Assembly: GCA_949076555.1 (NCBI GenBank)
Contig: CARUOB010000012.1
Coordinates: 1 to 57,212 of the forward strand
DNA length: 57,212 nucleotides
Direction: 5' to 3'
DNA from: an uncultured Lachnospiraceae bacterium
GTDB taxonomy: Bacteria > Bacillota > Clostridia > Lachnospirales > Lachnospiraceae
The notes below the pieces were generated by a model that was not told the origin of the DNA, did not search any database, and saw only the letters and a list, made by a program, of their open reading frames with translations. Shown piece by piece: positions 1-8,183 of the stretch (the first letter of the stretch is position 1; every line of letters starts with the position of its first letter). Made by a program: the position numbers and the translations under genes.

Positions 1-1241
1 ATTTTACGCTCCTTATTTTGGGGCAGCTAACCTCATTGTTTGGAAATTTTATATTAAAACTGGCATTATCCATGTATGTACTGGAAGTGACCGGTTCGGC
101 AGCCATATTTGCAGGGATTTTGTCTGCGGCCACAATCCCGACCATTTTACTGTCACCACTCGGCGGCATCTTGGCGGACAGGGCAGACAGGCGGAATATT
201 ATGGTGGCGTTAGACGCATTGACCGGCGTATCGGTTTTATGCGCGGCATTATTCCTGAAGGAAGGCAATGCCATTGCCGTAATCAGTGCGCTGCTTATCA
301 TACTTTCTGTTTTGGGCGCGTTTGAAACACCCACTGTCCAAGCGTGTATTCCTACAATGCTGCAGGGCGATAATATTATGAAAGGAAACGCCGTTGTAAA
401 TCAGGTGGCGTCTTTATCTTACCTGATTGCCCCTATGCTGGGCGGCGCACTGTATGCCATGCTTGGATTAAAGCCCGTAATGTATGCAAGCGTTGTCTGC
501 TTTTTTATTACGGCCATGTTTGAATGTTTTATAAAATTAGAGTATCAGCGTACGCAAAATAAAGGCAGCGTGCTTCAGATGATAAAGCAGGATTTTTTAT
601 TAAGTATGCAATATATTTCAAAGGAGCAGACGGGCATATCAAAAATGCTGCTCCTAACAGCAGTCTCAAGATTTTTTGTGATGGGCATAACCATAGTGGG
701 GCTTCCGTTTCTTGTGCGGACGGTCCTTGGACTTAACGCAAAATATTATGGGGCTGCGGAAAGTGCGTTAGCAGTCGCTACAATCTTAGGAAGCATTGCC
801 GCAGGCGTTTGGGCAGAAAGATTGAAAATACATAAATTATCCGTCCTGCTCGCTTCTCTGGGCATTTTTATGATTCCGGTGGGCATTGTTTTTCTCTTTC
901 CTGTAAGCGCCCTCACAAAATATGGTGTTACGATGGTATCCTTTTGCGGTATGCAGGCTGTGATCAGCATGTTTTCTGTTTTTGCCGTTTCCCTCATACA
1001 GCAGAGGACGCCCAATCATTTGATAGGAAAAGTGATGGCTTATACAGCAATGGTTACTTTGTGTGTGCAGCCCATAGGACAAATCGTGTACGGTTTTTGG
1101 TTTGACAGATTTCACGGTGCCGTATCTTTCGTCTTTATCCCAACGGGTATCATAGTTTTTACAGTAGGGCTGTCTGCAATGCGCTTTTTTAAGAAGATGG
1201 AAAGGGAACAGCAGGCGGGGGCACAGACTGATTGGAAATGA
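1..1241 (+). CDS. MFS multidrug-type transporter, 5' end cut by window edge
   Basis: A 12-TM-type major facilitator of the DHA3 drug/macrolide exporter class, expected to export small hydrophobic compounds by proton antiport. The frame is open to the first base, and the codons before the first possible start (TTG at 18) still read as membrane protein, so the true start lies outside the window. The loop GGILADRADRR fits the MFS motif A between TM2 and TM3, and hydrophobic segments recur through the protein. It ends K-M-E-R-E-Q-Q-A-G-A-Q-T-D-W-K. The substrate cannot be read from sequence. It is followed by a convergent MerR gene and may belong to the same efflux neighbourhood as the MATE gene. 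Confidence 0.88.
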   Translation, partial: FTLLILGQLTSLFGNFILKLALSMYVLEVTGSAAIFAGILSAATIPTILLSPLGGILADRADRRNIMVALDALTGVSVLCAALFLKEGNAIAVISALLIILSVLGAFETPTVQACIPTMLQGDNIMKGNAVVNQVASLSYLIAPMLGGALYAMLGLKPVMYASVVCFFITAMFECFIKLEYQRTQNKGSVLQMIKQDFLLSMQYISKEQTGISKMLLLTAVSRFFVMGITIVGLPFLVRTVLGLNAKYYGAAESALAVATILGSIAAGVWAERLKIHKLSVLLASLGIFMIPVGIVFLFPVSALTKYGVTMVSFCGMQAVISMFSVFAVSLIQQRTPNHLIGKVMAYTAMVTLCVQPIGQIVYGFWFDRFHGAVSFVFIPTGIIVFTVGLSAMRFFKKMEREQQAGAQTDWK

Positions 1242-1349
1242 TATTCAGAAATTTGCAGGAACGGAGATGGAAAAGGGTTACGACAGGTCGGAAAGAGAGA
1301 ATGCAATAGAAACAGACCACAGAACTGTCAGAATATGTCGTGGGAACAT

Positions 1350-1369
1350 GGGCTGCATGACTGCAGCCC
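1350..1369. terminator. Small GC-rich hairpin between convergent genes
   Basis: GGGCTGC and GCAGCCC pair around a six-base loop between the ends of the MFS and MerR genes. There is no clear T-run, so termination is only plausible. The rest of 1242-1391 shows nothing recognisable. Confidence 0.35.
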
Positions 1370-1391
1370 TGCCTGTCTTGACGCATATGCT

Positions 1392-2213
1392 CTACATTTC
1401 GATAACAGGGATTTCAATCTGGACGATATAGTCTTCCATTTTGTCAATGACATTTTCATTGATGCCCATCTCATAAGAATATCCGTGAAGAGTCAGGTTG
1501 TGCTTTTGGGCGTATGAAAAAATTTCTTCATACCGCTCAGGTATTTTGTCCCAGCTTCCTTTGTGGAAAGCTCTCAGATATTTCCCGCCGGGAGTTGTGT
1601 GCATGGCTGACTGGTATGTGAGAAAAGGAAGTTCAATAAAAAGTTTGGAATAATCATTAAAGTTTCCGTTTCGCAGGCTGGAAACGGAAATCATGGAGCC
1701 GTAGGAAGCATCGTGAAGACGTCCGAGATGGTACTTTTCCGTTTCGGCAGTGATCAGTTCGACTTCTTCTTCAAAGGAAGTGTCAGGGTTCACATCAACC
1801 GTTATAAGACAGCGTTCTTTATGTTCAATCATACTGATTTCCGATAAATCCATTGTCATTAGTGTAACCATATGCTGGCGTTGTGTACATAGAGTTGTCC
1901 TGATTGCCTGCAAGTGTATGAGCTGTGAATCAAGGTCTGCTATTTTTTCGTCCAGCAGATTTTTTAGGTTTTGGGCAGATCGGTTCTTCATAAAATTCTG
2001 CACTTCGTCGATGGGAACTTCCAGTTCCCGAAGCAGGAGGATCGTTTCCAGAATGGAACTCTGGTAATAGTTATAGAAACGGTATCCGTTATCGGGGTTG
2101 ATGGAAGCAGGCTTAAAAAGACCAATTTCATCATACCACATCAAAGTTTTCTTATTGATTCCATGCATGGCCGCAAACTGGCCGATTGTGAGGAGCTTGT
2201 TATCCTTAGTCAT
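1392..2213 (-). CDS. MerR family transcriptional regulator with GyrI-like effector domain
   Basis: A 273-residue BmrR-type regulator. Residues 7-75 form the winged helix (TIGQFAAMHGINKKTLMWYDEIGLFKP), where MerR proteins read a hydrophobic or cationic ligand and untwist a promoter with an overlong spacer. A helical linker follows (about 80-120). The C-terminal about 150 residues resemble a GyrI-like small-molecule binding domain. The start is preceded by GAGAGG seven bases upstream. The gene is divergent from the MATE exporter, and the 104-bp gap holds a 19-bp-spacer promoter with a dyad. It is therefore very likely the drug-responsive activator of that exporter. The ligand is unknown. Confidence 0.9.
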   Translation of the reverse strand: MTKDNKLLTIGQFAAMHGINKKTLMWYDEIGLFKPASINPDNGYRFYNYYQSSILETILLLRELEVPIDEVQNFMKNRSAQNLKNLLDEKIADLDSQLIHLQAIRTTLCTQRQHMVTLMTMDLSEISMIEHKERCLITVDVNPDTSFEEEVELITAETEKYHLGRLHDASYGSMISVSSLRNGNFNDYSKLFIELPFLTYQSAMHTTPGGKYLRAFHKGSWDKIPERYEEIFSYAQKHNLTLHGYSYEMGINENVIDKMEDYIVQIEIPVIEM

Positions 2214-2242
2214 AGTTACCTCTCATAAACATAAAAACATCC

Positions 2243-2273
2243 TTGACCGTACTGTTACTGTACGGTATATGAT
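2243..2273 (+). promoter_or_regulatory. MerR-type promoter with 19-bp spacer and operator dyad
   Basis: TTGACC (2243-2248) and TATGAT (2268-2273) are separated by 19 bp, the diagnostic overlong spacer of MerR-activated promoters. Within it ACCGTAC (2246-2252) and GTACGGT (2260-2266) form a perfect 7-bp inverted repeat. It points at the MATE gene at 2318 and is divergent from the regulator. Confidence 0.85.
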
Positions 2274-2317
2274 AGCAAATAGAAAGTAAAAAAACAAGGT
2301 AAACGGAGGAAAAGTTT

Positions 2318-3649
2318 ATGGAAAATCAAAATGTATATGAAAAACCCGTAACATTACAAAACATATTAAAATTTGCCGTACCTACGATTGCAATGACAGT
2401 GTTTATGTCTTTTTACACAATGGTAGACGGCCTGTTTGTATCGAACCTGACTGGGACAGGCGCGCTCTCGGCAATCAATCTGACGGCGCCGGTGATCCAG
2501 CTTGTCACTGCAATTTCCACGATGCTTGCCACCGGGGGCAGTGCAGTCATCATGAAAAAGATGGGGGAGCAGAAAACGGATGAGGCAAAGGAAGATTTTA
2601 CGTTTTTAATAGCAGTCAATGTTATTGTGGGGCTTGTCATGTGCGTGGTCGGCTATCTGGCAATGGATCACATTTTTGCAGGTATGAATCTTTCCGCGGA
2701 TGTGGAAGGGTACTGTGTGGAATACTTAAGCCGTTATCTGGTGTTCACGGTGCCGATTCTTCTGATGAACAATTTTACGCTTTATATGATCGCCAGTGAG
2801 AAGGCAACCCTTTCTCTGGTCTGTTCGGTGGCAGGCGGTGTCCTTAACATGGTGCTTGACTATGTGTTTATTGCCGGATTCGATATGGGGATCAGCGGTG
2901 CGGCGATTGCAACAGGGCTTGGATATTCTGTAACGGCGGTGGTAGGTCTGTTTGTATTCAGCCGGAAAAAGAACATGCTGCATTTTAAAAAGCCTGTAGC
3001 CCGATGCAAGGTACTTGCGAACGCGGCTGCAAACGGATGCTCGGAGATGGCGACTGCGCTTGTTACCGGGATCATTACAATGATGTTTAACTGGACGATG
3101 CTTCATTATGTCGGGGAAGACGGGGTTGCGGCTGTTACTATCATCATGTATGTGCTGATGTTTGCAAGCTCTTTGTATACAGGATACTCTTATGGCGTGG
3201 CGCCGATGCTGAGCTATTATTATGGGGAGCAGAACCATGAAAAATTGAAAAAGCTGGTTGTGCTGAGCATGAAGGTGATCGCCGGGATCTGCGTGGTTAC
3301 GGTTGCTGCTTCTTTTATGCTGACAAGGCCGCTGGTATCCGTATTTGCCCGGCCGGATAACCCGGTGTACGATCTGGCGGTAACGGGAAACCGAATATGC
3401 ACGGCAGCATTGTTCTTTATCGGATTTAATATTTTTGCCAGCGGAATGTTTACCGCATTATCCAACGGGATTGTTTCGGCTGTCCTTGCATTTTCCAGAT
3501 CGTTTGTCTTTATGTTGGTCACGATGATCGTGCTTCCGCTTATTTTAGGTGTGAATGGAATCTGGCTGGCAACGCCTGCGGCGGAATTGATGGCGCTTGC
3601 ATTGTCCGCTTTTATGTTCTTTAAATATAGGAAGAGGTACGGCTACTAG
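2318..3649 (+). CDS. MATE family multidrug efflux transporter
   Basis: A 443-residue integral membrane antiporter of the MATE/NorM-like family, which uses Na+ or H+ to expel cationic drugs. The N-terminal half carries the family region MTVFMSFYTMVDGLFVSNLT, and about 12 hydrophobic segments follow in two repeats (residues 15-220 and 235-440). A strong ribosome site, CGGAGG, precedes the ATG. The gene is divergent from the MerR regulator and sits behind the 19-bp-spacer promoter, so drug-induced expression is the likely control. A small hairpin (GATTCC/GGAATC, 3662-3678) follows the stop. Substrate not predictable. Confidence 0.92.
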   Translation: MENQNVYEKPVTLQNILKFAVPTIAMTVFMSFYTMVDGLFVSNLTGTGALSAINLTAPVIQLVTAISTMLATGGSAVIMKKMGEQKTDEAKEDFTFLIAVNVIVGLVMCVVGYLAMDHIFAGMNLSADVEGYCVEYLSRYLVFTVPILLMNNFTLYMIASEKATLSLVCSVAGGVLNMVLDYVFIAGFDMGISGAAIATGLGYSVTAVVGLFVFSRKKNMLHFKKPVARCKVLANAAANGCSEMATALVTGIITMMFNWTMLHYVGEDGVAAVTIIMYVLMFASSLYTGYSYGVAPMLSYYYGEQNHEKLKKLVVLSMKVIAGICVVTVAASFMLTRPLVSVFARPDNPVYDLAVTGNRICTAALFFIGFNIFASGMFTALSNGIVSAVLAFSRSFVFMLVTMIVLPLILGVNGIWLATPAAELMALALSAFMFFKYRKRYGY

Positions 3650-3661
3650 AAAATACCAAAT

Positions 3662-3678
3662 GATTCCAAAACGGAATC
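3662..3678 (+). terminator. Short hairpin after the MATE gene
   Basis: GATTCC and GGAATC pair around AAAAC directly downstream of the MATE stop, with only a weak T-rich tail. This is a possible weak terminator. Confidence 0.35.
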
Positions 3679-3827
3679 GGTTTGTGTTGAATTTATTGTG
3701 GCAGGATGTGATAAATATTGATATGCTAAAGATGACTGTTTATCATGCCGCTATACAGGGGAACGGATAACAGTGCTTAGGGACAGGACGTTCACGGTGA
3801 ACATATAAAACCAAAAGGAGGATCATC

Positions 3828-5213
3828 ATGGGAATTTCGGCAGGCTTTATGGTGCCGCATCCGCCGCTCATCATACCCGATGTGGGTGGCGGTGAGGAAA
3901 GGAAGATTCAGAGGACGATTGACGCATACAAAAAAGCGGCGGAGGTGATCGGGCGTCTACGGCCTGAGACGATCGTACTTCTTTCCCCGCACCAGACTAT
4001 GTATGCGGACTATTTTCACATTTCGCCGGGGAAGGGTGCAAGGGGCGATTTCGGGCAGTTTCGCGCCGGACGGACTGCCATGGAGGTCTCCTATGATACG
4101 GAATTTGTCCGTGCGCTGTGTGAGGCTGCGGAGGCGGCCGGTTTACCGGCGGGGACGTTGGGAGAACGGGAGAGAAAGCTGGATCATGGCACCATGGTGC
4201 CGCTGTATTTTGTGAATCAGTGTTGGACGGGATACCGTCTGGTGAGAATCGGCCTGTCGGGGCTGCCCTTGGCAGCGCATTATCGTCTGGGACAGTGTAT
4301 CAAAGAGACGGTGCAGACCCTTGGGCGGAGTACGGTCGTGATTGCCAGCGGCGACCTGTCCCACAAGCTGAAGGAGGACGGCCCCTACGGCTATCAGGAG
4401 GAAGGGCCTGTCTATGATGCGCGGATCATGGATGTGATGGGCCGGGGCGATTTCGGGGAACTGCTTACATTTTCGGAAGATTTCTGCGAGAAGGCGGCGG
4501 AGTGCGGGCACCGCTCCTTTACCATGCTGGCGGGCGCGTTTGACAAGACTTGTGTGGAAGCGGAGCAGCTTTCCTATGAGGGGCCTTTCGGGGTGGGGTA
4601 TGGCATCTGTTCCTATCGTCCCTGCGGCGATGACGGCACACGGAATTTTCTGGAGCAGTATGAGGAGAAGGAGCACAGGGAGAATCTGGCAAGACGGGAA
4701 CGGGAAGACGCGTACGTCAGGCTGGCGAGGTACACTGTCGAGACGTTTGTAAAGACGGGGGCTTTTCCGAAGCTGCCGGAAGGACTGCCGGAGGAATTGT
4801 ATCAAAGCAGGGCGGGTGCGTTTGTATCCTTGAAGGAGGACGGAAGGCTGAGAGGATGTATTGGAACCATCCGGGCGGTGAGAGCATCTCTTGCGGAAGA
4901 GATCATGCACAATGCGGTCAGCGCTTGTTCGGAGGATACCAGATTCTCTCCCGTGGAGGAATGGGAAGTGGAGCGTCTGACCATCAGCGTTGACGTGCTG
5001 GGGGAGACAGAGAAAATTTCCTCGCCGGAGGAGCTGGATGTGGCCCGGTACGGCGTCATCGTGACAAGGGGCGGCAGGCGCGGGCTGCTGCTGCCTAATC
5101 TGGAGGGCGTGGACACGGTAGAGCAGCAGATTGCCATAGCGAAACAGAAGGCGGGAATCAGAGACCATGAGAGCGTGGAGCTGGAGCGGTTTGAAGTGAT
5201 ACGGCACCACTAA
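3828..5213 (+). CDS. amrA: AmmeMemoRadiSam system protein A/B fusion (MEMO-like + AMMECR1 domain)
   Basis: A 461-residue two-domain protein. Residues 1-270 match the MEMO/class III extradiol dioxygenase fold: the start SAGFMVPHPPLIIPDVGGGE, LLSPHQTMY and GDLSHKLKEDGPYGY supply the histidines that in MEMO1 lie in the metal-site cleft. Residues 290-461 are an AMMECR1 domain with the signature LRGCIGTI and a C-terminal segment VEQQIAIAKQKAGI. The family is universal but functionally undefined. A radical SAM enzyme follows, the third part of the AmmeMemoRadiSam set. AGGAGG sits upstream of the ATG. The stop is followed after three bases by a structured repeat element. Confidence 0.9.
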   Translation: MGISAGFMVPHPPLIIPDVGGGEERKIQRTIDAYKKAAEVIGRLRPETIVLLSPHQTMYADYFHISPGKGARGDFGQFRAGRTAMEVSYDTEFVRALCEAAEAAGLPAGTLGERERKLDHGTMVPLYFVNQCWTGYRLVRIGLSGLPLAAHYRLGQCIKETVQTLGRSTVVIASGDLSHKLKEDGPYGYQEEGPVYDARIMDVMGRGDFGELLTFSEDFCEKAAECGHRSFTMLAGAFDKTCVEAEQLSYEGPFGVGYGICSYRPCGDDGTRNFLEQYEEKEHRENLARREREDAYVRLARYTVETFVKTGAFPKLPEGLPEELYQSRAGAFVSLKEDGRLRGCIGTIRAVRASLAEEIMHNAVSACSEDTRFSPVEEWEVERLTISVDVLGETEKISSPEELDVARYGVIVTRGGRRGLLLPNLEGVDTVEQQIAIAKQKAGIRDHESVELERFEVIRHH

Positions 5214-5216
5214 CAG

Positions 5217-5313
5217 AGTGAAAAGAACTTCCAGCCACTTGCAGCATAGGCTGCTTCGTGGAGAAGTTCTGTATTTCACGCAGGAGAATGCCTGAGAAAC
5301 GGCATTCTCCGCA
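5217..5313 (+). repeat. Two-hairpin intergenic repeat, copy A
   Basis: About 80% identical with one indel to 28138-28235. The first hairpin (5217-5279) nests GTGAAA/TTTCAC, AGAACTTC/GAAGTTCT, CCAC/GTGG and GCAGC/GCTGC. The second hairpin (5282-5310) is a 10-bp perfect stem, GGAGAATGCC/GGCATTCTCC, with an eight- to nine-base loop, followed by GCA. It fills most of the gap between the AmmeMemo stop and the radical SAM start. Confidence 0.85.
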
Positions 5314-5331
5314 TGGATGAGAGGGAGAGGG

Positions 5332-6177
5332 ATGAAAATAATTTGTCAGGTGTGTATGCATCACTGCGCGCTGGAACCCGGACAGACGGGGCTGTGCAGA
5401 GCCAGAAAAAATGAGGGCGGGGAGATCATCTGCGAAAATTACGGCTGGATTACCGCTTTAGCGCTTGATCCCATTGAAAAGAAGCCTCTGTATGATTTCC
5501 ATCCGGGAAGCAAGGTTTTGTCTGTGGGGAGTTTTGGCTGTAATCTCAGATGCCCTTTCTGCCAGAATCATGAGATTTCCATGGCGGGCAGGGGCGTTTC
5601 CGGTGCAGAGCATGTGTCCCCGGAAGAGCTTGCCAGGATAGCGCTTACGTGGAAGGAAGAGAAGAAGGCGGGAAACATCGGCGTAGCCTATACCTACAAT
5701 GAACCGCTGGTTGGATGGGAGTTTGTCCGCGATACGGCAAGGCTGGTGAGAGAGTACGGGATGCGGAATATTCTGGTGACGAACGGCACGGCTTCGCTTG
5801 CTGTGCTTGAGGAGCTGCTGCCGTGGATAGACGCCATGAACATTGATTTGAAGGGCTTTCGGGAGGCGTACTACCGGAAACTCGGCGGGGATCTGGAGAC
5901 GGTCAGGGCATTTATCGCGAGGGCGGCGGAAAGCTGTCATGTGGAACTTACTACGCTGATCGTGCCGGGGGAAAACGACGCGCCGGAAGACATGGAAGCG
6001 CAGGCCAAATGGATCGCCGGTTTACGTCCGTCGATCCCGCTTCATATTACACGCTTTTTTCCGCGGTATCAGATGTTGGACAAAGAGGCCACGGACGTGG
6101 AGCAGTTGTACCGTCTTGCCGGGATCGCCGGGAAGTATCTGGAAAAGGTGTATGTGGGGAATGTGAAACTTTTCTGA
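5332..6177 (+). CDS. amrS: AmmeMemoRadiSam system radical SAM enzyme
   Basis: A 281-residue radical SAM protein. The [4Fe-4S] cluster motif CNLRCPFC (C-x3-C-x2-C) lies near residue 70, inside the PflA-like context SVGSFGCNLRCPFCQNHEIS. A Cys-rich N-terminus (CQVCMHHC) precedes it, as in this family. Later segments ILVTNGT and MNIDLKGF fit the SAM-binding barrel. I place the start at 5332, behind a purine-rich GGGAGAGGG; an in-frame ATG at 5317 has no ribosome site. It lies in the same orientation after the AmmeMemo gene, separated by repeat copy A. The reaction is unknown; the genomic link of the three domains is the only functional clue. Confidence 0.9.
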   Translation: MKIICQVCMHHCALEPGQTGLCRARKNEGGEIICENYGWITALALDPIEKKPLYDFHPGSKVLSVGSFGCNLRCPFCQNHEISMAGRGVSGAEHVSPEELARIALTWKEEKKAGNIGVAYTYNEPLVGWEFVRDTARLVREYGMRNILVTNGTASLAVLEELLPWIDAMNIDLKGFREAYYRKLGGDLETVRAFIARAAESCHVELTTLIVPGENDAPEDMEAQAKWIAGLRPSIPLHITRFFPRYQMLDKEATDVEQLYRLAGIAGKYLEKVYVGNVKLF

Positions 6178-6179
6178 CG

Positions 6180-6203
6180 GTTGATTCGTATTGTTCATAG
6201 AGG
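6180..6203 (+). promoter_or_regulatory. Motif shared upstream of two NGIG genes, copy 1
   Basis: The core TGATTCGTATT followed by TCATAGA recurs at 12697-12720 as TGATTCGTATT plus TTATAGA, each 60-85 bp upstream of a gene for an NGIG-tagged protein. In both copies it could be the spacer and -10 of a promoter. Confidence 0.4.
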
Positions 6204-6218
6204 AAATGACAGGACGGA

Positions 6219-6246
6219 CTGACAGGACTGGAGATTTCCGTATGAT
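6219..6246 (+). promoter_or_regulatory. Sigma-A-like promoter for the first NGIG gene
   Basis: CTGACA (6219-6224), 16-bp spacer, TATGAT (6241-6246), about 40 bp before the start codon at 6286. Confidence 0.5.
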
Positions 6247-6285
6247 ATTGTCAATATAGATGACATCGAAGGAGGGCTTTGAAAA

Positions 6286-6936
6286 ATGAGCGTAAATGGC
6301 ATAGGTCACAGTTTTTATCAGAACAATGTATCAGCGAATAAGTGCAACAGGAGCAGAGCCGGACAGTTTTACCCACAGCAGCAGGCGGCAGCGGAATCCG
6401 CTTCCGAAGGGACGAGGCAGGATGCCAGCGTGCAGGATATTTATGAGTCGCTTAAAACAACAAATACGTTCACGGAGAGGGAGGGAAGCCTTGTATTTTT
6501 ATTCGATGCCAGTGATCTGCAAGCGTGGTATGGCGGCAGGCCTTTGGAGGAATGGGCGGCCCAGGACCCCAAATATGTGGATGAAGAAACCGGTTTTACA
6601 TGGTATGTCAGGGACGGGAAACACCCTTATATGGTGGGGGAAGACGCTGAGAAGTTTAAGGAAATGTGCAAGAAAACGGGAGAGTCGTGGCTGAAAAAGT
6701 TTGCGGAAATGACAGGGATGATACAACATCTGGATGACAATACGACTGCCTTTGCCGGAGTAAACGGCATGTCGATTCGATCAAAGGATGGGAAAAGCCT
6801 GTTTGTCGACACGAGATCCATGTCTTACGATATGATTATGAATATGTTCCAGAATGCGGCAAAGGGCGGGGATTATTTTGACAGCTCGTACTGGGAGAAG
6901 AAGATACAGGAAGCGATGGCTTCTGCCGGTAACTGA
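6286..6936 (+). CDS. NGIG-tagged protein of unknown function
   Basis: A soluble 216-residue protein that I cannot place in a named family. It starts M-S-V-N-G-I-G, the same kind of tag seen on the proteins at 12780, 23755 (variant) and 31728. Residues 10-55 are low-complexity and Q/A-rich, and the body is mixed alpha/beta with aromatic stretches (ETGFTWYVRDGKHPYMVG). There is no signal peptide or membrane segment. GGAGGG precedes the start by about 10 bases. The tag plus a disordered N-terminal linker would suit export through a dedicated route or partner binding, but that is inference. It stands alone between the radical SAM gene and a TetR gene. Confidence 0.75.
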   Translation: MSVNGIGHSFYQNNVSANKCNRSRAGQFYPQQQAAAESASEGTRQDASVQDIYESLKTTNTFTEREGSLVFLFDASDLQAWYGGRPLEEWAAQDPKYVDEETGFTWYVRDGKHPYMVGEDAEKFKEMCKKTGESWLKKFAEMTGMIQHLDDNTTAFAGVNGMSIRSKDGKSLFVDTRSMSYDMIMNMFQNAAKGGDYFDSSYWEKKIQEAMASAGN

Positions 6937-7007
6937 AATTGGAATAGCTGACGCAGACAAAGGCTTAAAGTATAAGGCAATATTTGTGAATGCGATCAGA
7001 GTTAAAA

Positions 7008-7053
7008 TTGACAAATCTTACATATATGAATAAAATACGAATGAACACGTTCA
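7008..7053 (+). promoter_or_regulatory. Autoregulated TetR promoter with TGAACACGTTCA operator
   Basis: TTGACA (7008-7013), 17-bp spacer, TAAAAT (7031-7036). The palindrome TGAACACGTTCA (7042-7053) lies on the expected transcription start. The same operator class occurs twice at the promoter of the 7-TM gene (9460-9471 and 9514-9525). Confidence 0.8.
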
Positions 7054-7080
7054 CAAAAAGAAGGCGGAAGGAGAGAGCCA

Positions 7081-7629
7081 GTGCGTAGAAAGGACGATAC
7101 CCTGCGTGACACATTGCTGAATATAGCTCGGAGTATGGCAGATACGGAAGGGATTGAGGCCGTCAACATTCGCTCCATTGCGAAAAAGGCCGGTATTGCA
7201 AGCGGAACCGTATACAATTATTTCTCAAACAAAGATGAAATTCTGCTGGCTCTCACGGAAGTATACTGGAATCAGGCTTTGTCGGAAATGAGAAATGAGA
7301 TCACGGCGGAGTCGTTTTGTGAGCAGCTGCAGGAAATATTTTATTTTCTGCAAGAGCGCATAGACAAATCCGCCGGAAAACTGATGAACAGTCTTGGCAG
7401 TCTGGAAGTGGCAGGGCAGGCCCATATGGCGTCCGCGCAATCGGCATTGGAGGCGGTATTGATTCAGCTTTTGGAGCAGGATGCGAGGGTCCGCGGGGAC
7501 GTCTGGAATGAAACATTTACCAGGGAGCAGTTTGCCCGTTTCATTATGATGAACATGACAATGCTGTTAAGGGCGCGGGCGACTGATCTTTCTTTTTTAA
7601 TCACAGTCATTCAGAGAATGATTTATTAG
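7081..7629 (+). CDS. TetR/AcrR family transcriptional regulator
   Basis: A 182-residue one-component repressor. The DNA-binding helix-turn-helix lies at about residues 20-52 (VNIRSIAKKAGIASGTVYNYFSNKDEILLAL); the remaining helices form the ligand/dimer domain. The start is GTG behind GGAAGGAGAGAG. Its own promoter carries TGAACACGTTCA at the transcription start, so autorepression is likely. Matching operators flank the promoter of the 7-TM gene at 9550, which makes that gene its probable target. The two are separated by an opposite-strand ATPase/TOPRIM module. Ligand unknown. Confidence 0.9.
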   Translation: MRRKDDTLRDTLLNIARSMADTEGIEAVNIRSIAKKAGIASGTVYNYFSNKDEILLALTEVYWNQALSEMRNEITAESFCEQLQEIFYFLQERIDKSAGKLMNSLGSLEVAGQAHMASAQSALEAVLIQLLEQDARVRGDVWNETFTREQFARFIMMNMTMLLRARATDLSFLITVIQRMIY

Positions 7630-7652
7630 CTGCGTGAGGAAAAAGTGCAGTT

Positions 7653-8165
7653 TTAGTGATCGGATAATTTAATTTTTTCGGCTTGATTTGTTATATCCTG
7701 ATAGGGAGGTAAAGGCTGCTGGCTCCAAAGTTTGTTGATATCAAACCCATGTTCCGTCAATTTTTTGGCCAGGTTCTTTGTCCGGTTGAAATCCGTTTTA
7801 AACTCCTTTTTGGACTTGCTTCCCAATAATTTCGTGATATCTTTTATATTACAGCTATGTATTAACTCGTCTTCAAGATTAAAAATCTGTGGAATAGTGA
7901 TGATTTCAGATACTACCGGGCAAACTTTTAATTTTTCCAGATTCTTATTCAGGATGCTTGTTTGTCCGGTGTCAGTATCGAAAATCAGTACGACCATAGT
8001 TCTGGGGCGGAGCGTCATCAGACGGGCATCTTCCAGAATATGTTCTATGACATTTAGCTTTTGCACTTTTCCGGGACGGATAACACCTAAGTCGGATTTA
8101 AGGGTATAAATAAGTTTCTCCTCATCCTCACCTTCCACATAGTATTGCACAAATTTACTTTTCAT
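7653..8165 (-). CDS. TOPRIM-like small protein, partner of AAA ATPase (candidate defence effector)
   Basis: A 170-residue soluble protein. The first strand YYVEGEDEEKL carries a Glu (E11), and strand VVLIFDTDTG carries D63 and D65, which together fit the E / D-x-D metal-site pattern of TOPRIM nucleases such as the RloB/AbiLii and AriB partners of AAA ATPases. It is unusually short, close to a bare TOPRIM core plus a helical tail. GGAGGG stands upstream of the start. It lies 18 bp downstream of the ATPase gene on the same strand, so the two are co-transcribed. Base composition is more AT-rich than the neighbours, suggesting transfer. Assignment to a specific defence family is not certain. Confidence 0.7.
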   Translation of the reverse strand: MKSKFVQYYVEGEDEEKLIYTLKSDLGVIRPGKVQKLNVIEHILEDARLMTLRPRTMVVLIFDTDTGQTSILNKNLEKLKVCPVVSEIITIPQIFNLEDELIHSCNIKDITKLLGSKSKKEFKTDFNRTKNLAKKLTEHGFDINKLWSQQPLPPYQDITNQAEKIKLSDH

Positions 8166-8183
8166 TACAAGTGCCCTCCATTA

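Noticed and set aside
4143..5279. A 378-codon open frame on the minus strand
   Set aside because: It lies entirely opposite the well-matched AmmeMemo gene, is rich in His/Arg/Pro as expected of a GC-biased shadow frame, and has no ribosome site.
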